DNA from: Persephonella sp964519345
Lineage (GTDB): Bacteria; Aquificota; Aquificia; Aquificales; Hydrogenothermaceae
Assembly (NCBI GenBank): GCA_964519345.1
Contig: CAZFKX010000022.1
Coordinates: forward strand, 1 to 64,000
Reading direction: 5' to 3'
Length of the DNA: 64,000 bases
The notes beneath the pieces were generated by a model that made no database searches, was not told the origin of the DNA, and saw nothing but the letters and a program-made list of their open reading frames with translations. The translations under genes and the position numbers were made by a program. Within the stretch, counting starts at the first letter, position 1. The number at the start of each line of letters is the position of its first letter. Below, piece by piece: positions 1 through 7,697 of the stretch.

Positions 1-2538
1 GTTGTATGCATACTGCTCGTTGTTCTGTGTTATTTGTGCTGCATCAATATTTCCGTAATTAGCAGGGTCAGGTTCTTCTACAGGAACGTTAATATCTCCA
101 GTAGAGAGGAGGTTTAAGGCTGTGTTAGAAGCAGATAGGGAGACATTTTCCATAATTCCTGTTGTAGTTCCGCCTTGTGCGTTGCCGTTAAGCTGGACAG
201 AGTTGTTGTTGTTGTTCTGGTTTTCTATGTAAGCAAGATCTCTTGGGTTCTCAACTGTGAAGTTTCTTATTACCTGTGTTTCTTTGTTTACATTATATGC
301 TATAGCAATATCACCAGAGGCTGTATTGTTGTGGTTTGATGCATGCTGTGTATTAGACTGAGTAATTGTTGAAGCTGTTATATTACCTGTTTTTAATCCG
401 TTTATAGCCGTGTTTGAGGCTGTATTGGAAGAATTTAGTATTACCAATGCTTTGGCAAGTTTTTCTGCACTACCATTGATCTGTACTGAATTATTGTTAT
501 TGTTCATTTTTATTATATCTGTGTACTCATTCATGTTGTCTATATCCTGTGTAGCACCTTCCTCGTAATTTCCTGTTCCGGATATAAAGCCGTAAAGAGA
601 GATATTGTTAAAGTTTTTTGATTTTTGATCGTTATTCTGTGTAACTGTGGAATTATTTATCTCTCCTACAGCAGCAATATTTAAGCTGGTATTTTCAGCA
701 GAGAGAGAACTGTTTGATATCACGCCTGCTCTTGCTTTAAACTGGGATCTATTGTTAAGCTGGACTGAGTTGTTGTTGTTGTCCTGACGTTTTATTTTTA
801 GTTTGGACTTTTTCCTGTTATAAGTCTCTACAACCTGTCTTTCCTTGTTGTAATTTTCTGCTGAAGAAATCAATCCTTCTTTTGCTACCGCAGTATTATT
901 GTGATTTGAAGCCAACTGATTATTAGACTGTATCAGGCCGCCTTTGAAATTTCCTGAATCAGCTGGCGGCATCTCAAATGTTAGCAGATCTCCCCCCGAA
1001 AAGATATTGATTCCTGTATTTCCAGCCGAGTTTGCCGTATTTTCTACAACAAGGCTTTTAATTTTTCTCTGTGCATTATTATTCATCTGGACTGAATTAT
1101 TGTTGTTATTCTGTCTTCCGATTCTAACAGCCTTATTTATAACCTTTTGTGTTTCCGATGTTTCATAGTTTCCTGCACTGGCTATAAATTTACTTCTGGC
1201 GATATTATCAAAATTAGATGCTTCCTGATGGTTTGACTGACTTATTTTAGACTCTATCGTTTCGCTTACACCTAAGAGATTTATACCTTTATTTACAGCA
1301 GATGTTGAGATATTTTCTATTACTATTCCTTTTGCTCCTCTTTGAGAACTATTGTTTAGTTGGACTGAGTTGTTATTATTATTCTGTTTACGTATCTTAG
1401 CAAAACTTCTATATTTCCCATCATGTGAAGCATTGTCTATTAACTGCCCCTGCTTATTTTCGTTATAGGCGTTTGCAAATTTTCTACCTTTTCCATATGC
1501 TGATGCTATATTTACATGATTTTCAGCCTTTTGATCATTTTCCTGTGAGATAGAACTGTATTTTATAAGATCGGCTATATAAGCTGCATTTATTCCATTA
1601 TTAACGGCTGATTTTGCTGTGTTTTTGATAGTGACAAAGCTTGCTTTTCTCTGTGCATTACCATTAAGCTGAACAGAGTTGTTGTTGTTGTTTTGATTTT
1701 TAACAGTTATGTTTTTGTTAAACATAGTTTCTTCATGGGAAAGCGTAAGTCCTGCATTACTAACTATCTGTGTTTTGTCTCCCTTTTCATATTCTGCATT
1801 ATAAGCTGAAGCTGTTCCATCGGCAGCATTAGCAGTATTTTTAAAGTTTAAAGCCACCTGAGTATTGCTCTGTATTCCTTCTGTTTCTTCCACACTTCCT
1901 GCATAGAAGAAGTTTTCGCCTGCATTAACGGCAGAAGCGGCAGCATTGATTATAACCATTCCTGAAGACTCTTTCTGGGCGTTTTCGTTGAGCTGAACAG
2001 AGTTGTTGTTGTTGTTTTGATTTACAATTACCAGTTTATACTTTTTCTCAACTCCAGTTCCTATACGCTGGCTTTCTTTGTTTATATTTCCAGCTTCAGC
2101 ATAATTTCCTTCAGAACTGTTTAAATGATTTTTAGCTGTCTGTTCATTTGTCTGCTCGAAATAGTTGCTGAATGTTTTCGTTTGATTCTCTTCCGTGTTA
2201 TTTTGATCACCATTGTCCTGATTTCCGCTATCACCTCCTAAAGAGTCATAAAGGTAGTTAGCTGTCGAGTTGACGGCAGAATTTGCAAGAACAGCACCAT
2301 AACCTGTAATGGAAGAACTCATAGCACCATCGTTAACCTGAACTGAATCAAGATTATTGTTCTGGGAGTTGAGAGGTCCATGATCTTCAAATGTTGCATT
2401 GTGGTTTTCTACAATCTGCAGTCCCTGAGCTGATACCTCTTCAAGCTCGTCTTCCGATAGAGCTTCAGGCTGTGCAAATCCCTGTGTAGAGACAGCAGCA
2501 GCTAAAAGTGCTGCCATCAGCAGTCTTTTCTTCTTCAT
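1..2538 (-). CDS. Large secreted Asn-rich repeat protein, N-terminal part (C-terminus lies beyond window)
   Basis: The frame is open for 846 codons from ATG 2538, preceded by an AAAGGAGG site, to the window edge. Residues 1-22 form a signal peptide (MKKKRLL, hydrophobic Ala/Leu core, cleavage near GFAQ). Next comes an acidic segment LSEDELEEVSAQGL, then about eight repeats of 91-115 residues. Each opens with QNNNNNSVQLN or a close variant, followed by a NxAxSAVNxGIN-like segment, and about 50 residues later a second ladder of the type QSNxQxASNHNNxA. It has almost no Cys. The regular Gln/Asn spacing recalls functional amyloid subunits (curlin, FapC) or beta-solenoid adhesins, but I recognise no named family; that role is inference. 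The gene stands alone behind a sigma-54 promoter, so it is probably expressed conditionally. Confidence 0.85.
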   Translation of the reverse strand, partial: MKKKRLLMAALLAAAVSTQGFAQPEALSEDELEEVSAQGLQIVENHNATFEDHGPLNSQNNNLDSVQVNDGAMSSSITGYGAVLANSAVNSTANYLYDSLGGDSGNQDNGDQNNTEENQTKTFSNYFEQTNEQTAKNHLNSSEGNYAEAGNINKESQRIGTGVEKKYKLVIVNQNNNNNSVQLNENAQKESSGMVIINAAASAVNAGENFFYAGSVEETEGIQSNTQVALNFKNTANAADGTASAYNAEYEKGDKTQIVSNAGLTLSHEETMFNKNITVKNQNNNNNSVQLNGNAQRKASFVTIKNTAKSAVNNGINAAYIADLIKYSSISQENDQKAENHVNIASAYGKGRKFANAYNENKQGQLIDNASHDGKYRSFAKIRKQNNNNNSVQLNNSSQRGAKGIVIENISTSAVNKGINLLGVSETIESKISQSNHQEASNFDNIARSKFIASAGNYETSETQKVINKAVRIGRQNNNNNSVQMNNNAQRKIKSLVVENTANSAGNTGINIFSGGDLLTFEMPPADSGNFKGGLIQSNNQLASNHNNTAVAKEGLISSAENYNKERQVVETYNRKKSKLKIKRQDNNNNSVQLNNRSQFKARAGVISNSSLSAENTSLNIAAVGEINNSTVTQNNDQKSKNFNNISLYGFISGTGNYEEGATQDIDNMNEYTDIIKMNNNNNSVQINGSAEKLAKALVILNSSNTASNTAINGLKTGNITASTITQSNTQHASNHNNTASGDIAIAYNVNKETQVIRNFTVENPRDLAYIENQNNNNNSVQLNGNAQGGTTTGIMENVSLSASNTALNLLSTGDINVPVEEPDPANYGNIDAAQITQNNEQYAYN
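187..2364 (-). repeat. Eight tandem ~100-residue coding repeats marked by a QNNNNNSVQLN motif
   Basis: The 33-nt motif begins (low coordinate) at 187, 475, 754, 1081, 1354, 1663, 1987 and 2332, giving spacings of 273-345 nt. Variants include QDNNNNSVQLN (754), MNNNNNSVQIN (475), QNNNNNSVQMN (1081) and a degenerate first copy QNNNLDSVQVN (2332). The nucleotide core is a run of GTT/ATT codons on the plus strand. Sequence between motifs has diverged strongly, so this is an old protein-level repeat and not a recent DNA duplication. More copies probably follow beyond position 1. Confidence 0.9.
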
Positions 2539-2582
2539 GACTGTATCCTCCTTTGACCAGAAAATTTCGTTAATCTGGTGAA

Positions 2583-2601
2583 AAGCAAAATAAATGCCAA
2601 C
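2583..2601 (-). promoter_or_regulatory. Sigma-54 (RpoN) -24/-12 promoter of the Asn-rich repeat gene
   Basis: Read on the minus strand, TTGGCATTTATTTTGCTT matches the sigma-54 consensus TGGCAC-N5-TTGCW, with the invariant GG and GC exactly 10 bp apart (GG at 2598-2597, GC at 2586-2585). Predicted transcription start is near 2573, leaving a leader of about 35 nt that carries the AAAGGAGG ribosome site before ATG 2538. Confidence 0.8.
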
Positions 2602-2647
2602 TTTAAGTTTTTGGAAAATAAGGAAATTTTTTACTGGTGTTTTTAGA

Positions 2648-2666
2648 TTGTAAAAATTCTTTACAA
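2648..2666. promoter_or_regulatory. Palindromic operator copy 1, candidate enhancer-binding site
   Basis: TTGTAAAAATTCTTTACAA is a 19-bp dyad built on TGTAAA-N5-TTTACA, centred about 84 bp upstream of the predicted sigma-54 start. The 6-5-6 geometry equals that of NtrC-class sites (TGCACC-N5-GGTGCA), but the half-site differs. A dedicated NtrC-family activator is inferred. Confidence 0.65.
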
Positions 2667-2716
2667 AATTAGATTAATTTCGCCCCGAAGATATGATAAA
2701 AACTTAATTTTACTTT

Positions 2717-2754
2717 TTGTAAAAATTTTTTACAGTTGTAAAAATTCTTTACAG
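2717..2754. promoter_or_regulatory. Palindromic operator copies 2 and 3, directly abutting
   Basis: Two further copies of the TTGTAAA-N5-TTTACA dyad lie back to back at 2717-2735 and 2736-2754, centred about 153 and 172 bp upstream of the predicted start. The last copy overlaps the stop codon of the upstream permease gene (2749). I saw no other copy of this dyad in the window. The pair could also fold as an RNA hairpin at the end of the permease transcript, so a terminator role is a weaker alternative. Confidence 0.6.
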
Positions 2755-3810
2755 ATTTTTTCTTAATTTTGGATCAAGGGCGTCTCTAAGAGCATCACCG
2801 AGAAGGTTAAAAGCAAGAATAGTTATAAAAATTGCAATTCCTGGAGCAAGAATCCATGGATAGGAGGATATGGCTGATATACTTCTTGCTGAGGAAAGCA
2901 TATTACCCCAACTTGCATAAGGTTCTTGAATACCAAGACCGAGAAGTGAAAGAGCACTCTCGCCAAGTATATATCCAGGAATTGAGAGTGTTGCTGCTAT
3001 CAGGAGATATGAAAAAGTGTTAGGTATTATATGTCTTAAAATTATACGTATAGAAGTTGCACCGTAAGATTTTGCTGCAGTAACAAACTCCTGTTCCCTT
3101 ATAGAAAGAACCATTCCTCTTATGACCCTTGCAAGACCAGCCCAACCTATAAATGAAAGAATAACTACAATTAAAAAATAAACCTGAACTGAAGATAAGG
3201 TTATAGGAAAAACAGCTCTTAAGGCAAGCATAAGATAAAATCCCGGAAATGACATTACAATCTCGGATATTCTCATAAGAATGTTGTCAATTTTTCCTCC
3301 AAAATAACCTGATATTCCTCCTACTACTGCGCCGATCGTAAATGAGAGCAAAACCCCAACAAGCCCTATGGATAAAGATACTCTACCCCCGTAAAGCAGT
3401 CTTGAGAATATATCTCTTCCAAGATGATCTCCCCCAAGGAGAAATATTTTCCCTCCTTCTTCAACACCAAAAAGATGTTTATTTGTTGGTATAATACCAA
3501 GTAAGTAATGCTTATGCCCATCAACAAAAAATTTTATATAGTATTTTTTTTCATAGTTTATCTTATATTTTTTAAAAACTGGATCTACAAGTTCATATCC
3601 ATACACAAAAGGCCTTAGATGAAAATTGCCTTTACTGTCAAAAAAATGAATCTGGGTTGGAGGATGATAGGGTGTGTCTCTGTGCTGTATATCGTAAGGA
3701 TAAGGAGCTATAAAATCTGCAAAAATTGCGGTAAAGTATAAAATTCCAAGAATGTGAAGCGATATGTATGCGAGTCTGTTTTTCTTTATATAGTATAAAA
3801 GTTCTCTCAT
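2749..3810 (-). CDS. Oligopeptide/dipeptide-type ABC transporter permease (OppC/DppC family)
   Basis: This 353-residue inner-membrane permease has an N-terminal membrane helix followed by a long periplasmic insertion (about residues 40-130) and then five or so further helices. The permease signature containing the EAA-like loop lies in EFVTAAKSYGATSIRIILRH, and the C-terminus GDALRDALDPKLRK is typical of OppC. It follows the OppB-type gene by 1 nt, so the two form one transcript and presumably a heterodimer. No substrate-binding protein or ATPase is encoded beside them, so the substrate cannot be named. Confidence 0.85.
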   Translation of the reverse strand: MRELLYYIKKNRLAYISLHILGILYFTAIFADFIAPYPYDIQHRDTPYHPPTQIHFFDSKGNFHLRPFVYGYELVDPVFKKYKINYEKKYYIKFFVDGHKHYLLGIIPTNKHLFGVEEGGKIFLLGGDHLGRDIFSRLLYGGRVSLSIGLVGVLLSFTIGAVVGGISGYFGGKIDNILMRISEIVMSFPGFYLMLALRAVFPITLSSVQVYFLIVVILSFIGWAGLARVIRGMVLSIREQEFVTAAKSYGATSIRIILRHIIPNTFSYLLIAATLSIPGYILGESALSLLGLGIQEPYASWGNMLSSARSISAISSYPWILAPGIAIFITILAFNLLGDALRDALDPKLRKNL

Positions 3811-3811
3811 A

Positions 3812-4798
3812 CTATTTTAACACCCCTTCTATTTCTCTCTGTCTGACCCTTGGATCAGCTTTTGCAAGAAGTATATCTGCAATAAGATTTCCTATAATCA
3901 ACATTATAGCTCCTATGTATAAGCCTCCCATAACAAGATAGAGATCCTGTGATAAAACAGCATCCAGCATAAGCATTCCCATTCCAGGCCAGTTGACAAT
4001 AATTTCAACAAGAGCAGCTCCAGAAAGTAAAGACGCTATCTCAAAACCTAAAAGAGTTATAAAGGGGTTTAAAGCATTTCTTAATGCATGTTTAAAGATC
4101 ACATCTCTTTCAGATAATCCCTTTGCTCTTGCAAACATAACATACTCTGACTGCATCGCTTCAATCATTGCACTTCTAACGAGTCTTACAAGTCCTGCAA
4201 GCGAACCAATAGCGAGAACAAAAGCAGGAAGCGAGACATGCCATAGCCTGTCTAAAATTTTGCCCCAGATAGTTAACTGATCATAATCAGGAGATGTTGC
4301 ACCGCCTGTAGGGAAAATTCCTGTTTTAACGGCAAGAAACAGAAGTAAAAATGCAAGAAAGAAATTAGGTATTGACATAAATGTAAAGGAAAATAACTGG
4401 ATAAATTTATCTATCCATCTGTTTGGATTTAAAGCTGCCCATATTCCAAGTGGAACTGCAAGAAGCCATGCTAAAAGACCTGAAGTAATAGAAAGAAATA
4501 ATGTATTTCCGATTCTTTCCTTTATAAGATCAAATACCGGAACATGATAGCTAAAAGAGTAACCAAGATCAAACTTCAATGCATTGATAAGCCATTTGAA
4601 ATACTGGACAAGTAAAGGCTGATCCAAACCATAAGCCTTTTCAAGTTCCTTTAAAGTTTCTTTTGATATCTGGGGATTCATTTTCAGCTGATCCAGATAG
4701 CTACCTGGTGCCAGCTGAATTATAATAAATGATATAAAAGTTATCCCTATAACAAGAGGGATCATCTGGATAAGTCTTTTTAAGATATACTGAAACAT
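3812..4798 (-). CDS. Oligopeptide/dipeptide-type ABC transporter permease (OppB/DppB family)
   Basis: This 328-residue permease has the OppB-type start (MFQYILKRLIQMIPLVIGITF), six predicted membrane helices and the cytoplasmic coupling segment EYVMFARAKGLSERDVIFKHALRNA. The C-terminal region ends in LAKADPRVR. It is the first gene of a two-gene minus-strand unit with the OppC partner and diverges from the citryl-CoA lyase-like gene. Family assignment is firm; substrate is unknown because no binding protein is nearby. Confidence 0.85.
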   Translation of the reverse strand: MFQYILKRLIQMIPLVIGITFISFIIIQLAPGSYLDQLKMNPQISKETLKELEKAYGLDQPLLVQYFKWLINALKFDLGYSFSYHVPVFDLIKERIGNTLFLSITSGLLAWLLAVPLGIWAALNPNRWIDKFIQLFSFTFMSIPNFFLAFLLLFLAVKTGIFPTGGATSPDYDQLTIWGKILDRLWHVSLPAFVLAIGSLAGLVRLVRSAMIEAMQSEYVMFARAKGLSERDVIFKHALRNALNPFITLLGFEIASLLSGAALVEIIVNWPGMGMLMLDAVLSQDLYLVMGGLYIGAIMLIIGNLIADILLAKADPRVRQREIEGVLK

Positions 4799-4890
4799 TA
4801 AATTAAAATCCTCAAAGTATATATCTTTATTTTTTAAGATTTTATACTATATAAAAGTGATAATAAAGATTTTGTTTAATGGAGGTTTGA

Positions 4891-5667
4891 ATGGACAAAA
4901 AGTGGAGAACAGCTATAAGCTGGCATTTTGATCATGAGGCTTATGTTAGAGGGTATAAGCTTTCTGATATGATAGGATCTTTATCTTTTACAGAAGCTAT
5001 TTTCCTTGTTTTAAAAGGAGAACTTCCCTCTGAAAAGGAAAAAAGGATTATGGATGCTGTCTTTGTATCACTTGTAGAACACTCAATAGCACCACCATCC
5101 GTTATTGCAGGGAGGGCTGTTGCAAGTGGAGGAAACTCCCTGCATGTCGGTGTTGGAGCTGGAATTCTTGCTTTTGGTGAAGCTCATGGAGGGGCTCTGG
5201 AGGGAGCTATGAGATTTTTACAGGAAAATGCAGAAAAAGATCCAGAACATGTTGTTGAGGAGTACTTTAGATATGGTAAAAGAATACCTGGTTACGGTCA
5301 TAGATATTATAAAAATTATGACCCAAGATCAATAAAAATAATGGAAATTGCAAAAAGGGAAGGTATTTATGGAAAATACTGCAAATTTGCTCAGGAAGTA
5401 GAAAAATCTATAGAAAAATTAAAAGGAAAAAAACTTGTCATGAATGTTGATGGAGCTGTTGCTTCGGTTGTATCAGAGATGGGTTTTGATTGGAGACTTG
5501 GAAAAGGATTTTTTATAATAGGAAGAACTGCCGGGCTTGTAGCTCATATTTATGAGGAACTTACAATGGAAAAGCCTTTTTCAAAAAGACTTGATGAAGA
5601 AAAAGAAGTTGAATATCTTGGATTAAATCCGAGAGAACTTCCTGAAAAGTACAAAGAAAAGGATTAA
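4891..5667 (+). CDS. Citryl-CoA lyase / short citrate synthase-family protein
   Basis: This 258-residue protein is a stand-alone version of the citrate synthase fold, much shorter than citrate synthase (about 430). The catalytic triad is in place: His99 in EAHGGAL, His137 in GYGHRYYK..DPRS and Asp187 in MNVDGAVASVVSEMG. In Aquificota such short proteins are citryl-CoA lyases that cleave citryl-CoA to acetyl-CoA and oxaloacetate in the reductive TCA cycle; an ATP-citrate-lyase-type C-terminal domain is the alternative. ATG 4891 follows GGAGG. The gene is 8 nt upstream of the sensor kinase. No citryl-CoA synthetase or other cycle gene is next to it, so the reaction is inferred from family. Confidence 0.75.
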   Translation: MDKKWRTAISWHFDHEAYVRGYKLSDMIGSLSFTEAIFLVLKGELPSEKEKRIMDAVFVSLVEHSIAPPSVIAGRAVASGGNSLHVGVGAGILAFGEAHGGALEGAMRFLQENAEKDPEHVVEEYFRYGKRIPGYGHRYYKNYDPRSIKIMEIAKREGIYGKYCKFAQEVEKSIEKLKGKKLVMNVDGAVASVVSEMGFDWRLGKGFFIIGRTAGLVAHIYEELTMEKPFSKRLDEEKEVEYLGLNPRELPEKYKEKD

Positions 5668-5675
5668 AATTTTAG

Positions 5676-7697
5676 ATGAAAAAAGATTTTAAAGAAAAAT
5701 ATAGGGACTTCCAAAAAAGAAGAAGAAATATAGTAATTATCTCAATAGTCCTGACTGTATTTATAGTAGGAAATCTGTATATATTTCATGAAATATCTAA
5801 GGTTAAAGATATATTTAATCCCTATGTTTTCCTGCTAATCATAAATATCAATGTTGTTTTCTTTCTGGGTATTCTTGCCATATCTCTTAGACATTTGATT
5901 AAACTGTTCTTTGAAAAGGATCAACCTGCAGGAAAACTTAGAAAAAAGCTATCTTTCATACTTATCTCTATGGTTATAATTCCTGCTATGATCCTGTCTG
6001 TCGCATCAATATCTCTTATATCAAACGCTACAAATCTCTGGTTTAGTGGGAAAGTTGAAAGGGCATTAAACAGTCTTGAAAAGATAACAGAGGAGAATCT
6101 AAAAGAGTACAGCCAGTTTTTGAAAGAGGTTATATACCTTATAGAAAATAAAAAAATAACGCCTTATGAAGCATTTAAAAAATTTAATATAAGATCAATG
6201 GTTATACTTACAAAAGATAAAAAACCTATTATTGTTTACGGAAAACCTATAAAAAAATTATCTGAATCGGATTTTAAAAAGAAAAGGTATATATTTGAAT
6301 ATAAAGGAAATCATTACTTAAAATTTGTTAGTCCGTATGAGAAAAACAGGTTTATAGTCATTGAGTATAGACTTCCTCCTTTCTTATCAAAATATAAAAA
6401 GGATCTTGAACATATCTCAGATGTTTATTCAAAGTTCCGGTATTATAAGAACCCTATAAGGGTAAGTTATATAGTTACAATGCTTACTATAACAATGTTT
6501 GTTATCTTTGCTGCCCTCTGGTTTTCCCAGTATGTAGTAAGAAATCTAACCTTTCCCCTTGAAAAACTGGTTGAGGCTTCAAAAAAACTTGCATCGGGTG
6601 ATCTAAATATAAAAGTAGGGATTAAAGCACCAGATGAAATAGGTATTCTTATTGAAGAGTTTAATAAGATGGTAGATGAACTTAAAGAACTGTACATTAA
6701 ACTTGAAAGAAGCAATAAAGATCTTAAAGCTAATAAAGAGTATCTTGAAGCTATACTTGAAAATGCCAGAACGGGAGTTATTTATTCAAACAGATTCGGC
6801 AAGATAGAAAAGATCAATAAGGCGGCTTCAGAAATACTTGATATTAGCTCTAAGGAATTAAAGGATATAGATATTACAGAATTTATGAATAGTATTGGTA
6901 TAGATATATATGATCTGGATAGAGAGCAGACATTAAATCTTAACGGAAAAATAATAATAGCAAAACTAACAAAATTATCACCGAGAGGTTACATCCTCGT
7001 TTTTGATGATATAACTGATATTGTTGCTGCAGAAAAGGTTCTTGCCTGGAAAGAAATAGCAAAAAGAATAGCCCATGAGATAAAAAATCCTCTTACGCCT
7101 ATAAGGTTATCGGCAGAAAGAATAAAAAGGCAGTATGAAAATAAAAATCCTAAATTTCCAGAGATTCTTGACAAGGCTGTTAATGTAATTCATACAGAGG
7201 TTAATTACCTATCTAAACTCGTTAAAGATTTCAGTCAGTTTGCATCCTCTGGTATGAATACTGAACTTGAAGATATAAAACTTAAGAATCTTTTTGAAGA
7301 GCTGAAAAACAGTTATCAAACAGATAATTTTGAGATAATAACAGAAATTGACGACGACATAAAGATTAAAGCTGACAAAAAACAGATAAGGCAGGCTTTT
7401 TTAAATATCATTCAGAACAGTTTTGAGAGCATAGAAAATAGTAAAGGCAAACTCCATATAACAGCTAAAAATAAAAATGGTAAAGTTAGAATAATATTTA
7501 GAGATAACGGAAAAGGCATTGATATAGCCGAGCTTGATAAGGTTTTTATACCTTACTACTCAAAAAAAGCAAAAGGAAGCGGACTTGGTCTTGCTATAAC
7601 GAAAGAGATAATAGAAAATCATGAGGGAAGTATAAAAGCTCTCCCTTCAGAAAAAGGAGCTGTTTTTGAGGTTATACTTCCTGCTATCGTATCTTAA
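5676..7697 (+). CDS. NtrY-like transmembrane sensor histidine kinase
   Basis: 673 residues. Three N-terminal membrane helices (about 20-120), an extracytoplasmic region, a further helix at about 262-288, HAMP (about 290-345), PAS (about 355-450), then the dimerisation domain with phosphorylated His467 in HEIKNPLTPIRLS, and an HATPase domain with an N-box (NIIQNSFESI), DNGKGID and GSGLGLAI. This layout and the NPLTPIRLSAERIK stretch are typical of NtrY, whose partner NtrX is a sigma-54 activator. No response regulator is encoded in the window. It is probably co-transcribed with the citryl-CoA lyase-like gene and its 3' end overlaps the convergent mraY by 14 nt. Confidence 0.85.
   Translation: MKKDFKEKYRDFQKRRRNIVIISIVLTVFIVGNLYIFHEISKVKDIFNPYVFLLIININVVFFLGILAISLRHLIKLFFEKDQPAGKLRKKLSFILISMVIIPAMILSVASISLISNATNLWFSGKVERALNSLEKITEENLKEYSQFLKEVIYLIENKKITPYEAFKKFNIRSMVILTKDKKPIIVYGKPIKKLSESDFKKKRYIFEYKGNHYLKFVSPYEKNRFIVIEYRLPPFLSKYKKDLEHISDVYSKFRYYKNPIRVSYIVTMLTITMFVIFAALWFSQYVVRNLTFPLEKLVEASKKLASGDLNIKVGIKAPDEIGILIEEFNKMVDELKELYIKLERSNKDLKANKEYLEAILENARTGVIYSNRFGKIEKINKAASEILDISSKELKDIDITEFMNSIGIDIYDLDREQTLNLNGKIIIAKLTKLSPRGYILVFDDITDIVAAEKVLAWKEIAKRIAHEIKNPLTPIRLSAERIKRQYENKNPKFPEILDKAVNVIHTEVNYLSKLVKDFSQFASSGMNTELEDIKLKNLFEELKNSYQTDNFEIITEIDDDIKIKADKKQIRQAFLNIIQNSFESIENSKGKLHITAKNKNGKVRIIFRDNGKGIDIAELDKVFIPYYSKKAKGSGLGLAITKEIIENHEGSIKALPSEKGAVFEVILPAIVS

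Noticed and set aside
944..1168. Plus-strand open frame inside the repeat-protein gene
   Set aside because: Antisense shadow without ribosome site; the minus-strand frame is continuous and has a clear signal peptide and repeats.
187..2364. Regularly spaced similar segments that could be taken for a CRISPR array or DNA satellite
   Set aside because: They lie in one open frame, have variable 273-345 nt spacing and vary by synonymous and conservative changes, so they are protein repeats.
2556..2579. Inverted repeat ACCAGA...TCTGGT between promoter and start codon
   Set aside because: It straddles the predicted transcription start and has a 12-nt AT-rich loop, so it is unlikely to fold in the mRNA; it could be a weak operator but evidence is thin.
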